Under the pieces are notes generated by a model. It was given only the letters and a program-made list of their open reading frames with translations, was not told the DNA's origin and did no database searches. Below, in pieces: positions 1 through 13,100 of a stretch of DNA of 64,000 nucleotides. The stretch comes from Diadema setosum. Lineage: Eukaryota; Echinodermata; Echinoidea; Diadematoida; Diadematidae. The position numbers were made by a program, and so were the translations under genes. The stretch spans positions 744,001 to 808,000 of the forward strand of contig CM067067.1 in assembly GCA_033980235.1 (NCBI GenBank). The letters are read 5' to 3'. Each line of letters opens with the position of its first letter. Position 1 is the stretch's first letter.

Positions 1-587
1 AGCTACCTTATGCAATACATTGTACTCTTCCTCAATTAAAACCCACAGCTTTGTATGGGGCATGTTACCATTTCCATTTCATCTGGCTTTACATGTTGTA
101 GCTTGTGTACAAGTTACATTTGTAAGGTATCTTCCTGTAGTATGGGCAGAACGGCAAAATAGACGAGTGATGCTGTTCAGAATACATTGTATCAACAAAA
201 TCATGCATGCGCAGTGTGCAACGTTGAAAGAAAGTGTTATTAAAACTGTACAATGCAACAATCTGCCTAAAATGTTGTTTTCTACAAATTTGTGTAGCTG
301 TTGTAATTATTATGGCTAATTTACTTTTGATGCCATGCTTACATTGTATATGAATTTAGCTTTATTTATTAAACTGCTGGTATACAAAGTAGGCCTTTGA
401 GCTGATACTTTCACTGCAGAGATGGAATCATGTTGTCATTTCAGGTAACGTATAAGATATTATTGGACAAAAACTGCATCTACAGTGTGAAGACAACACT
501 AGTTTCTCCTTTTTTCAAACAAATTGGTTACATTACTGATGGTAAATATGTACTGTATTACATTGCTACATTGTACTTGCTAGATTA
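1..587. other. Intron or 5' region upstream of first visible PDK exon
   Basis: AT-rich with no splice-framed PDK-like peptide in any frame. The missing N-terminal exon(s) are not here. Short ORFs show no recognisable protein. Confidence 0.5.
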
Positions 588-827
588 CTGTATATGCCGA
601 ATATTTCGTGAGGTTTTTATTTTCGTGAATTTCGTGAGTCGGGTGCTATTCGCGAAATTAAAGACACGCGAAAATATTGACTATGATCTCGTTGTGAATG
701 TGACATACGCATGTACATTTCTCCGTTTAGTACATGACTCCACGATCGCGAATTTAACCACTCGCGAAATCCCTGGGAATTCCCGATTCGCGAAAATTTA
801 GACTTGCGAAATATATGGCGTATACAG
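588..827. mobile_element. Short TIR element (MITE), TA-flanked, rich in TCGCGAA
   Basis: Terminal inverted repeats CTGTATATGCCGAATATTTCG-like at the left and CGAAATATATGGCGTATACAG at the right, each flanked by TA. The interior has many TCGCGAAA/TTTCGCGA words. The TA target suggests a mariner/Tc1-type non-autonomous element. It lies 146 bp before PDK exon a. Confidence 0.7.
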
Positions 828-973
828 TAAGTTGCACTACAGAAATTATTTGTCCACAGGTATTTACTGTCAAGATTTTTATGAACAATATTGATAATAA
901 ACAAAATGCTGTGATCTTTCTCAAATTTTATCAACTTCACACATTTTTGTTTTCTTTCTATTCCTCATCACAG

Positions 974-1118
974 GTCAAAGTCAAAGTTCAGATGCTGCCA
1001 AGTCGTATGTATTTCTACGGCAAGAACTACCAGTGAGGATAGCTAATATCATGAAGGAAATCAATCTTCTACCAGAGAAACTACTACAGATGCCGTCTGT
1101 CAGGACTGTGCAAGGATG
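974..1118 (+). CDS. PDK: PDK exon a (first exon in window)
   Basis: The acceptor TCATCACAG precedes 974 and the donor TG|GTGAGT follows 1118. It encodes QSQSSDAAK, then the strongly conserved [17 protein letters not shown] and [18 protein letters not shown]. It enters with two bases of a split codon and leaves in phase 2, with TG completed by G of the next exon to give Trp. The preceding exon is not in the window. Confidence 0.95.
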
Positions 1119-4100
1119 GTGAGTTAAAATATTTAGTCCCCTCACACCCCCTATTACCTCCTATATATATAGTGCATGAGGCCGAATGCACTATAACAAT
1201 ATAAGCACCGACAAATTCTGAATTTGCCCCGCAGGTCAGTTATATTCAATGAGGCTGCAGGCCGAATTGAATATAACTGCCTGTGTAGCAAGTCACCATC
1301 ATTGAAGTCACCATTACTGCAAATGTGAATGCCGAGAGTGTGTTGTAAATGTCGTTGTAGAAGTTCATAGCGTAGCGTGATCAAAGAGCGCTTAGCATAT
1401 TATATACCATGCATACGCTGCCCATTTCCACGGCGCACTTCCGCATAGAATGTACGGAGAAAGCGGCACAAATCTTGGGTTGACTTGCTCAATATCCGTT
1501 GATTCCTTTTTCAGAACAGTTGGAGTCCAAAATTCGTAGGGCGTATTTCATGACATCCTTTGTTTTCTTTGTGTCCTTATCGTCTAAGATGCTGTTTATT
1601 TATCAGTCTCTGTAAAGGTAGCGAACCTGCTGTTTTCAGCTTCCATGTTTAAATCTACCGCTGAAAGTCTAGTCTCACACAGATAAGTTGCTGGCATAGC
1701 CAGCGAGAATCGAGAATAATGATAATATCGAGCAAAGCATATCGCGGCTGTGGCGCTGTCACGTCGATAAGATGCGGGATTCAAGTACTCGATGATTAAA
1801 GTGAGGGAGCAAAAACCGATAGTCACATCGATAGTGGGTTATCGTTTGCAATCATTATATTTTGCGTGCTCTATAACTTTTGTCATGCACTGCCGGCCTG
1901 TAGATCATAAGTATGTAGGCTATTTTATATATAAACAGTGTGTGGTCTAATACAACGTACAAGTTGTTTGATGACTTTAAAATAGGTAGGTGAAGAACAC
2001 CTTGTGAATTCTTATCAGAAGAACAAATATTGTACAATCATTTTACAGCAGGTGCTTGTAAATTTGAACATGTTTATTTGATCCTGAAATGTCACTCCAA
2101 AAAAATGGTACCGGTATGACATGCTTTTTTTTTACACATGTATGTTAGGAGAACTGAGCTTCTGAAAAGCACAATGCTTCCAGCACATTTTTTTTCCCCC
2201 AAATAGGGACCTAGACATAAAAACAGTGACATTGTCAAAGTACTTTTATTGATGACACCCTGCTTGAACCTCAATTTTATCACATGCTAAAAGATACGTA
2301 TTTAACCAAAGTTTGGTGGCCTTATTTCACTCAGTAACACTACAGTGTATACCCTAGTGTGCAATGTATGTCACTGTGAGTAGAATGATAGGGAGTCCAA
2401 AGTTTTTGGCTTACTAAAGTCTGTATTCAAGTGTACTCTTCCATTGTACTGTATTTATCTGTTATCTGTGATTAGAGTGTACATTTGTATCCCTGAGCAA
2501 ATCTAGACCTTGGCCAAAAGTAGACGAAATGTCCTGTTCTTGTGGTACATGTATGCATACAACGTGGCCATTTGATTGTTTTTAACCAAGTGTCACCACT
2601 GTTAGATTTATTATTCATGATACAATGTCAATAAACTGTCATATTTGTCCTTGTTACAAACTGGCACTGCTAGCATTTACAGTGTAAATAAATGAGTGCC
2701 TCTATGAAACTTTGCATGATACTCTGCCAACTTTACCAGCATGCAGTGGTTGCATGATTGTTTTTATCTAGTACAACTTCAGGCATAGACATTTTTTTTT
2801 TTCATTTCTAAACGAAAAGATTACCGAAGATTAAAATTGAGAGGCACTCTGAGAGCACAGACCTCAGCCAAGCATGCAGCTCATTTCCACCACTGATCTT
2901 TTTCTTCCATAGAGATATCAGTGATTTCCACCCATACGTACTGCATTGTGTGCTGAAAGTCGCCTGATTTCCCAATATAGAAGCCTTTGTTACAATGTAG
3001 GTAATAAACCCGCAACTGCACGGCGCGCCTCACCCTAGCAGAAACTAGAGCACGCACTTTAGTGCGCCCATGCAAACCTCAAATACGCGCAGCCTGAACT
3101 CCCAAGTTCATTGACCCTACCTGCCAAAATATCAAAAATCCTTCATAAATTCCCCCCAAATTGTCAGATCACTACCAAAAGCTAATCGTTTGTTACTTGT
3201 GTCATTCTCAACCTTTCCTGCAAGTTTCATCCCAATCCGTTAACTACTTTTTGAGTTATTTTGCACACGGACAAACAAACTAACTAACGAACACACAAAC
3301 CAACGGTAACGAAAACATAACCTTCTCCCTTGGCGGAGGTAAAAAGGGGGGGAAAACTGCTTACTGGGTGTACCAATGCATGCAACATATGACAGTGTGA
3401 TCTCATACGATATAACCTTTCATTTCCAATTGTATTTGTGGCATGCTGAACACTTGCACTTTGAAAGTGTAGAGGAGTGAGTGAAGGACGTTCGAAGTTG
3501 TATCCTGTGTGATAACTGTGCATCAAGTTTCTGACAAATAAGGGCTGTTAGTATTTCCAATTTGAACTTGAATTTGTGACACTGTAAAAGTTCAAAAGAA
3601 AAATGTTGTGTAGACATTTTTGAGCATTTCATGCAACATGAAACTAACCATAAAATAAAAATGCTCAAAATTTATTGCTTGCTACAATGTACATTTTGAC
3701 TACATTTGTATGTAACACGCTACATTTTTATTCCTTGGAATATAAACAAGCAAAATTCATCGAAACCAGGCTGACTGCAAAAATGTCTACTCTTGCAATA
3801 CATGTAATTATGAATATTTCTTGTTTTCATCCAGGAGTAAAACTACTCTCCTATTGTGGTGAGAATTATTTTATGATTTTTTGTTCCCTAAAACAACTTG
3901 TGCAATGTAATTTGTTTATCTTCATACAGGTATCAGCAAACATTCACAGACTTGCTTGACTACACCGATCTATCAGAGGAGGATAAATCACAAATATCAA
4001 GGTAATGGGGAAAATGGGAACATTTGCAGCTCATGTGTTATGCAGGGATGCTTTCATCTGGTAAAAGGTTATAATGTGAGCATGTTTAACTTATTGTAAT

Positions 4101-7100
4101 ACAGCTCTGTTATCTATGTGCATTTGAAAGTCATCAGTACAAATGTGTAGCTTACTAATAAATGCTTTGAATGGTATGCAACATGTACATCCAATTATGA
4201 CATAATTGTTACCATGCCAATGGGTTAACTCTGAGTAAAATGGCCAAACTGTTAGTCACTGCCTCACATACTGTAGTTCTGTCAGTCATCCTTGTTAAAT
4301 AAACGCATGATTGTTTGTTATTAAATGCATCCACGTCCAGATATTTGAATGATAATGATATCATGAATCATAATCAGGTTAACTGTTTGTAATTTAAGTG
4401 AAAGCACCAGATATAAATTGTTGCATTTTAGCAAATAGATTGTCTTATCTTATAGACAAATAAATTGTCTTATCCATGAGAACCAACCAACATCACATGT
4501 GTTGACAACATAATTTACATGTTGTACTTGTGTTATTTTACATGTATAGCAAGTCCTTAATACTCTCAGCTTTGCTTGTCTGTGCATGTGACAAGCTAGT
4601 TCAAATAATTTTTCAATGAGAATTATCTATTTATATTGAACGCATATATACACCAAAGGCCTGGTCAGATAAAGATATTTATAGCATGTGTGTTGAAGTT
4701 TATACCTTACATTGTACTTCTTACTTCACAATTCACATGTTATAGCACGCTACATGCTCGTACATCAATTGTTTGAAGATGCATGGAGTTCATGCTTTGG
4801 TTGAGTTACAAGGTGTATGACTGAAATATAAACACATATACTATCAATGTCCTTTAAATGTGTCTTCCTAAAAAGTTTATTTAAACAATCTCGCGTGAAC
4901 GAATCAATATGATAGAAATCTGTTATTTTCACATTGATTTCTTGTTTATTTTCTCCAGCTTTACAGACCAACTTGTAACAATACGAAACCGACACATGAA
5001 TGTTGTTGAGACAATGGCACAGGTATGTACAGTATTTACATTTTTTTTTTTTATGTTGTCATCAATATTGCAATATCAACATGAGAAAACTTCACAGAGT
5101 AACCTACTTCTACAGGCTTCATGTAGTCAAAACATTTTGATAGACCTAGTAACTCCTAGGTATTAATATCCAAAACATTCTCTTTCTTGTCATTTGTTTG
5201 GCCAATCATTACCATGGTAACCACATCAAAACGAGAGGAAAAAATCGTGAGCAAATTGTTCTAAAAGAATATGACAAATTACAAATTGAACTTGGCACAT
5301 AAACAACCTTGGAAGGTTTATGTGCAAGTTATGTTTTTTGAGTGTCCTATGAGCTGTTGTCACAGTAACTGCTTTATTTGTGGTGACAGAAAGTCCTAAC
5401 ACAGTTTTCAAATACATATATGTAGTTTAGATGTTTGAGCTACAGTACTTCTGCTGACTTCTTTGTATATATTTGAATGTATTTGTGTAGGACAAGCAAG
5501 GTCATTCAAGCTGTATTGAAAATATTTGTTCTCCCAGCATTAATCTCAGAATTTTTAGTCAAGATTATTACATTATGAATCCTTCTAAAAAATACCATAA
5601 TTGACAACATCATCGGTTGTTTTGTAATTGATGTACTAATAAATGTGCTGTCCTTGACAGGGTGTACTTGAAATGAGAGAGAGCTACAAGGTGGATCAGC
5701 ATGAAGAAAACAACATTCAGTACTTCCTTGACAGGTTCTACATCTCACGTATTGGCATCAGGATGCTGATCAACCAGCACAGTGAGTTGACACAGGCCTT
5801 CCCTCTCTTCACTTCTCACTCATACTATTTTTATCTTGTCATGACTCGAGGCACTGCCATCTTCAGTTTTTCATTCATACACTGGAATACCATTGTGATA
5901 TATTTCATGCAAAAATATTGGATCACATTGTGATGTTATATGTAGGTAATGAATGATCAGAAGTGTAGATACTGATACCATGCTAATGAACTAATTTGAG
6001 TGACTCACAATCATGTCGGGCAAAATGTCGATGCTATTCAAGTCCACATTGTATTTTGCATTTTGTTAAAATGATATACAGTGCTGAAACATTCTTTCAG
6101 AAAAGATTTTACATAAGCAAATGAGCAAAACCTGCGTGAATGTTCAGGTGTTTATGGTTTACTGTTTTCTAATTGTGTATGAAGTAGAAATGGTGATTTT
6201 TTACTGTGTTTGAATGGTTTATCAAAGAGGCAATGCAACTTCTCCACCAATCATCACACTGCTCTGTATACAGCAGACTATGTATCTTTAACCCTATTCT
6301 AACTGGGCTATTTGAGATCAAGTTTTTACTGGGGGGGTCAATTTGACCCCCCCCCTTCAGATCTCGGCCGCCGATCGCGCGATCGCCGCAAAATTTTGCC
6401 TGAACATAGAGCCGGATGTCAACTACAAGATTACATGGTCATACAATAGAAAAATGTTGATTTCATATTTTTTAATAAATTAATTATGCAAATTAATGCA
6501 TAAAATCATATTTTCTCCTATAACTCCATCAAAAAGACTGAAGGATTATTAAATTTTTGTGTCAGAGTTCCTCAAGACACATCAAACAATTTTCTTTTAA
6601 AAAATAGTGCAATCAAAATCATTTTCTTTTGTTTTTTATTGTTTTGTTAATTTCTTATGTATTTTATTGTTTTTTCGATCTTTTGTTTTCTATTGTTTTT
6701 TTGCCAAAATTTGATGGAGGCACTTTTTTAAGCTTATCTACATTAGAATTGATTTATTTCAATGGTTAAAAGTTGAAATAATCTAATTTATATCAATTAA
6801 ATAACAAAACACAGTTTGCATTGGATTTGCACACGAAATCATGAATTTGAGCGGTTTTCGGGTTGACATGCATATGCAAAACATTGCATAACTTCAGAAC
6901 GGTGTACCCGGACATCGCAAATTTGGTCTCAAAATATGCGGGAGACATCAATCAAAAAAGTCATGAAACAACCCGGCAAAATCTTTGCGCGTTGCGGAAT
7001 CGTGGCGCGAAACGTCGAGGGGGGGGTCAATTTGACCCCCCTCCCCAGTTAGAATAGGGTTAAAGGGTTGTTATTTGGCATCACATGTTTGTCAAAGAGA

Positions 7101-10100
7101 GAAAAAAAAAATGAATGCACATGAGAAGCAACAGTATTGTTTGCAGCACCCCCTTGTTGGACTGCAGTTGTAGGCTACAGGTAAATCAGTGGGACTAACT
7201 GTGATGGTAACCCTACCCCCTTCACTTTTTGATTGGCCAACCTTTAAAAGTGTTGTATTCATGCCAAAACCGCGGAACATATACTTTTATGCTTGAGCAA
7301 GTTGTAATTGTGCCTAAGCAGTGAGCAGCAAAGACTGTTTGTACAAGTATGCAGGGGCAGATCCAGGAATTCTGTAAAGGGGGGGGGGGGGGGGGGGCTC
7401 AACTTATGTTTCTGGTGCCACTTCCAGGTTTCATTTCATTTTTTTTTCTCTATACTCTTTATTTATTTCTCTTTATCCCCCCCCCCCCCCCCCGATTCGC
7501 CACTTGTATGCATTGGGTATATGGAGGTACAGGACCGTAGATTTGATAAACACAATCTTTTCTTCCATTCCTCATCCAGCTCTGATGTTTGGGAGGTCAC
7601 CCAAGACACACCCTCTGCATATAGGCAGTATAGACCCGAGATGTGATGTCGTAGCAGTGATACGAGGTATGCTCATCACATTGCTTCCAGTATATGAATT
7701 GTTGTTTTATTTTTGTGCTTGTAGTTCCCTTTTCTATCATGTGTTGACAACTCACTGGATATATGTTTAGAGAGGTTAAGATGAATCAATCGTTCGGTAT
7801 ATTTTAGGTCCATTTTAAACCATTTGAGATATGAACAATATTGCTGCTTTCCCTCCAGCATCAAAAATCATTATGTGATATGCAGGCACTGTTCTACTCA
7901 TTCACAAAATGATAGTCTCAGAAAGACAGCATTCATGGCTGGGATGAAGAGAAGAGCTTGACCTTTCTATGTAGTATTCTCAGTGTCACTGTGTAATACT
8001 GTAAAACATGATAAATTCGCGGCGTGAAAATTTCACGTATTGGAGCCGACAGCCTCTCTTGCAGCATGGAATTTTTGTGAATTGCCACTGGCATCCAATT
8101 CATATTGTGTAGGCAAGAACTTCCGCATGCATTTTAATTTTGCGAATGTTGGCACTCGCGAAATTCGCGAAATTAAAATGCACGCTAATATTCCTCGTTT
8201 TACAGTAGTCAGATGACATCAACTTCGCTTCACTGTGATTGTCATGCTATTGTCTGTCCAATGTCCTCAATGTTGATACTTTAAGAGAATGAAAACAAAA
8301 ATCTTGTAAAGGATACAGCAATGATGCAAGTCTTCTGCAAAGCAGTTCCTGATAATGCTGAGGATAAATTTATATGTTTACACTGACATTTTTAATATCT
8401 TAAGAAATAAGCTCATGAAGATGCAACTGTGAACTTGCCATGACTGTACGTTCAAATGTCATGAGTCAAATACAATGATTGTTGGTTCTTTTCACCCAGA
8501 TGCCTACGAGAGTGCCAGATTCTTGTGCGATCAGTATTATCTTGCCGCTCCTGACATTGACATGAGATGGATTGATGGTATGTACACAAACAAGAGATAC
8601 TTTCCTACCTCTTTTACTCTTATTTTCTACCAATAGCAAGCAATCATATTAATGAAACATAAAATCATAAATGGTAGATCTGATTTGTATATGGTAACCC
8701 AATGTTCTGCCTTTTTTTGTTCTTTTTTTTACAATTCCTCTACATTTTTCAGTGATTGTGTTATTCTAATCAAGTTAATTGTTGTAAATACAATGTAGTG
8801 TGATTCTGTATAATTTTTCAATAAAACATAAATTTACAAAAAAAAATCATAAATGGTGATATATTTGCATTTTCGTCATGTGACCAGACATACTAATTGT
8901 ATTTCTTTCAATAGGAGGACACGTGTTCATTGTTTGAGTGCTCTTTAGCCTGTCGAGCAATGTGGCAATGAAATATGTGCTACAGCACGTGACACGCATA
9001 TCATGAGAAAATATTGTGAAAGATTTTCTAGAGTGTTTGATATATTGTTATCTGCTCCTGTCAAATTTTTCTTGAGCTCACAGTGAATTCTTTTTATGTC
9101 TTTATATTGACGGTGCCAAAGGCGTGATGTATGCAAGTTTTGCACCTGTCTACATTCCCAGAGGTCCATATGCTTTCATTTTGTTTTGAAAGGGTGATAG
9201 TCATGAAATGCTCTGTGAAGCATAGTGAAACATGAAGAATGATACCATCATTTATATATTTGATTGGGATACAGCTGAGGAGGATCAGGAGTATTCAAAT
9301 CAATTTTATGTTGGTCTTGTCAATTCAATATCAGGATTTATTTGGTACAAGGTATGACAAGGCTGTTGATAGATATAGCTTTTGCCAAAGTACACCAATG
9401 GATAAGGGATTAAGGCATAACTCTGAATCTTCAACTATTCTACTCAAGCATTGATACTCAAAATACTCAACTTTAATTTAACCCATCTTCTTGTGAGAGT
9501 GAAGTGTCATGGAGTAAGTCTGATAATGTCAGGTCTTTGTTTTACTTGACACAGCTCGGGACAAGAGTGATGATATCACCATGGTGTATGTACCCTCCCA
9601 TCTCTACCACATCATGTTTGAGCTTCTCAAGGTAAGAGAGAACCAGATATTAAGGCTGAGGTCAATAATAAGAGATATGAAAGAGTGAACTGACCCATTT
9701 TGAGGCTAACACATAATAGAGGCATGTGATTATCAAAAAGCTTTGAAGGTTCTGAACTTGGCTTGAGTCATGTATCATGGGAGATGAGACTGTGTGTCAA
9801 GCCAATGCTGTGTAAGGGCTAAGAAACCACATTACCTTAGTTGATATAGTACTGCATAGATACAGGAATATGCTGCTGTTTACACTTTTTGTATGAAATT
9901 TAAAGGGAAATTCCATTTTATCATGTAATGATATGGAATAGATCAATGAAAATTTGAGGGAAAATCAGACACACACAAAAAAAGTTATGAACTGCCAAAG
10001 TTTGGAGAGTAATACAAATTAGCAACTCAATGTGATTTAGGTGTAAAGCAGCTCTCCATCCAATTTTAATTTTGCATCATTGGAAAATTGTCTTCAAGCC

Positions 10101-13100
10101 TATTCTTGGTTACATGGAAAGAGTAATACATATTTGTCTGTCATCCTCAGCCAATAAGTTTTATCTGTGCTCAAATATGTGAGAAAGTGAAAATGAGAGA
10201 GATTTTTGTGTTCAAAAAAGTGGAGAGCTGCTCAACATAACATCTCACAGTTGCACATTTTTCGTACTCTCTAAACTTAAACAATTCATAATTCTTTCTA
10301 TGTGCCCATTTTTCAAAATTTTTACTATATGTAGTATTTTTGTTTCATACAAAGCAACATAATATCAGAATGGAATTTTCTTTTAATTGTTAGATTTTGT
10401 TCAGATTCCTTTTTTTTTTCCCCAATGCAAAGTTTAATAGTTGCACTTGATAATCACTGTACACGTTTCCAAGTACTTTAAATGGTGATCTTTCAATGCT
10501 AATCAGTTCATTGTGCTGGCAGAGGAAGGAGATACGTACCAGTGATCTTTACTCTTTCACAGGTGTGTCCCATATCCTGACACAGCTCATGTAAACTAAC
10601 TGTTGGCTGTCTGCGATCATTACAATTGGAGTTTGTTAAAACTCTTACCATGAAACTGTAATTGAGGGATACTTAAAAACTGCTGCAGAAAAATGAGAAA
10701 GAAAAGTACAGGATTGTCAACAATTTCCTTAATGCACATCAAGTTCAAGGCATTGAAATTATATCACTGAATTTACCATAGTGAAGTGGTTTCAGAAAAA
10801 CCCTTTGTTCAGAAAATTTGACAGCTTTCATGTACAACCCTGCTGAGAATCTGTTTCCCGTGTATGATGATGATGGTCAAGAAGAAAAAATGCTTTAAAA
10901 TCACTGTCCCTAAAGACTGAATATTAGAGGCTACTGTCTTCACTTTATCTTCCAGAATGCAATGCGTGCAGTGATGGAGCACAGAGGTACATCAGCCAGC
11001 GAGTATCCAGCAATCAGGATACTGGTGACCAAAGGCAAGGAAGACGTCACTATCAAGGTATGTAGAAAAAAAAAAAAAAAACATTATCAGAGTTTATACA
11101 TGGAAGTGTATGTTCACTTTGGTGGAAGTGGTTTTATTGATTAAAGTCATGTGTTGCAAAAGTTGAATTATATGTAATATAATATATGATTTTACAGGCT
11201 CTTGGAAACATAAAATCAGAATGTGAAGCACACACTTTTATATGTCTGTCAGTCTTGCCTTAACTCTTTCTTGTACGTTTTAAAAAAGCAATTCTTGTAC
11301 AGCCACTCCATATCTTTTGTGATTATGATGCTGAGATCTGTATAGCTGTTCTTCCACTATGTAGATTTGCTTCTTCAATGAGATACAGGGCTGGGGGAAC
11401 CTGTGGTCATTCTAGAGCTATTCTAAGAAAGTACAGTGTTCCATATCATGTTGAAAGTGAATCATTCATTTGTTAAAGTTCAGTTATGATTTATTTGAAT
11501 GACTTGTCATGTATGACCACACTGTGTATTTATTGCCCACTTTAGTGAGTTAGGAACGTACATTTTGAGAATAGTCCACTGTGCTGTGCTAGTATATACT
11601 TGCCTACTTTCAGATTGTTTCTTATCTTTTTTTTTTTTTCATAAATAACTTGAAGGTTTATAAGTTCAATGTTATTTTGGTCACTTGAATAGATTGTGAT
11701 GTAGACAAATCCTTGTCTTACCTTTTGTGTCAAAACATCACTACAGCACCTGCTACACAAACAAGTTTTAATTTGTTCGCATTCAGGGTCAAACATTTCA
11801 TTATAAGGAAAGTTGAGTCAACACAGTTTAATCCTTAGATGTCTCATTGTTTTTGGCAGGTGACAGACGAAGGGGGTGGAATCCCAAAGAGTGAGATTGA
11901 CAAACTCTTCAACTATATGTACTCAACGGCACCGACTCCTCCTAAACCTGGTGTTAGCACTATCCCTCCCCTGGTAAGTCACCCAGAGTTTGGCAGCTAT
12001 CCAGTCAAGTCTCATTACATGCATGCCCTAGCCCATAGTATGTTGAGAACTTTTCAGCTGGTACTAACATAGACAGAGATGGGTATTCAAAAAGATTTAT
12101 GACAATGCCTGCTTTTCACTGTGGCATAGGTTTCTCTCACAATGGGTTTGCTATTGTTTGCAAATACCACCACTGATGTTACATGAAAACCATAGTCTCT
12201 ATTATAGTTGCTTTAGCTTCACTTTGTGTCATTACACTATGCATATGTGTAGATGTGGAGCCGTGCCTAGTCTTGATTCTGAGCTGTTTTTGTATTCTTA
12301 TTTTTATTGTAAAAGCACAACATACTATGCTGAGTGATATATTTGACTGGAGGTGACAAAATGGTTTATGAGTGAAAGAGAGATGGAAATATGTTTAGGA
12401 ATATTGTGCAAGTAGCAATTTGCATGAAGATCAAATAATCCATTAATGTGTGTTTACAACAGGCAGTGAAAAAAAAAAAATCCGATACCTGCAGGGCTAA
12501 CATTAGAACAGTTTATGTGCTTCATTATGTGCCATGCACATAAAGAACATCTACACATGAATACATTAAAAAATTGCTATTGCTATTGAACCTATGACAC
12601 AAACTGTAACTCAGTGCTGTGAGCCATGTCTTGCATACTGGACTCCTCTTGCAATTTGATATCATTTTAAAAAAGAAAAAGAAAAAATATATCATAATTG
12701 ATGGCGATGGCTTTTTGGTGCTATTTCTGCACCCATAAATATAGCCAATCAGACAGCTTGAGAAGGTACGGCCAAACAGATGACTTGCAGATAAGTGGGT
12801 TGCTTGTGAAGCTGGATTTAACTTTATTGGGAATGTTACAGTGTTAAAGAGGGTCTTAGAGGAAGGCAAACAAATTAGCTGCTATCTGTTGTAATTTGTT
12901 GAATTAGTAAAGGCAGTATCATGGCTTAACCCTAAAAGGGCCGGGGGGGGGGCGGAATCCGCCCCCCCTCGACGTTTCGCGCTATAATTCTGTTACGCGA
13001 GAAGGCCTCGTCGCGAGGCTTCTTGACTTTGTTTGTTGAAGTCTCGCGCAACTTTTGAGACCAAATTTGCGACGTCCACGCATACTTTTGCGAAGCCACG

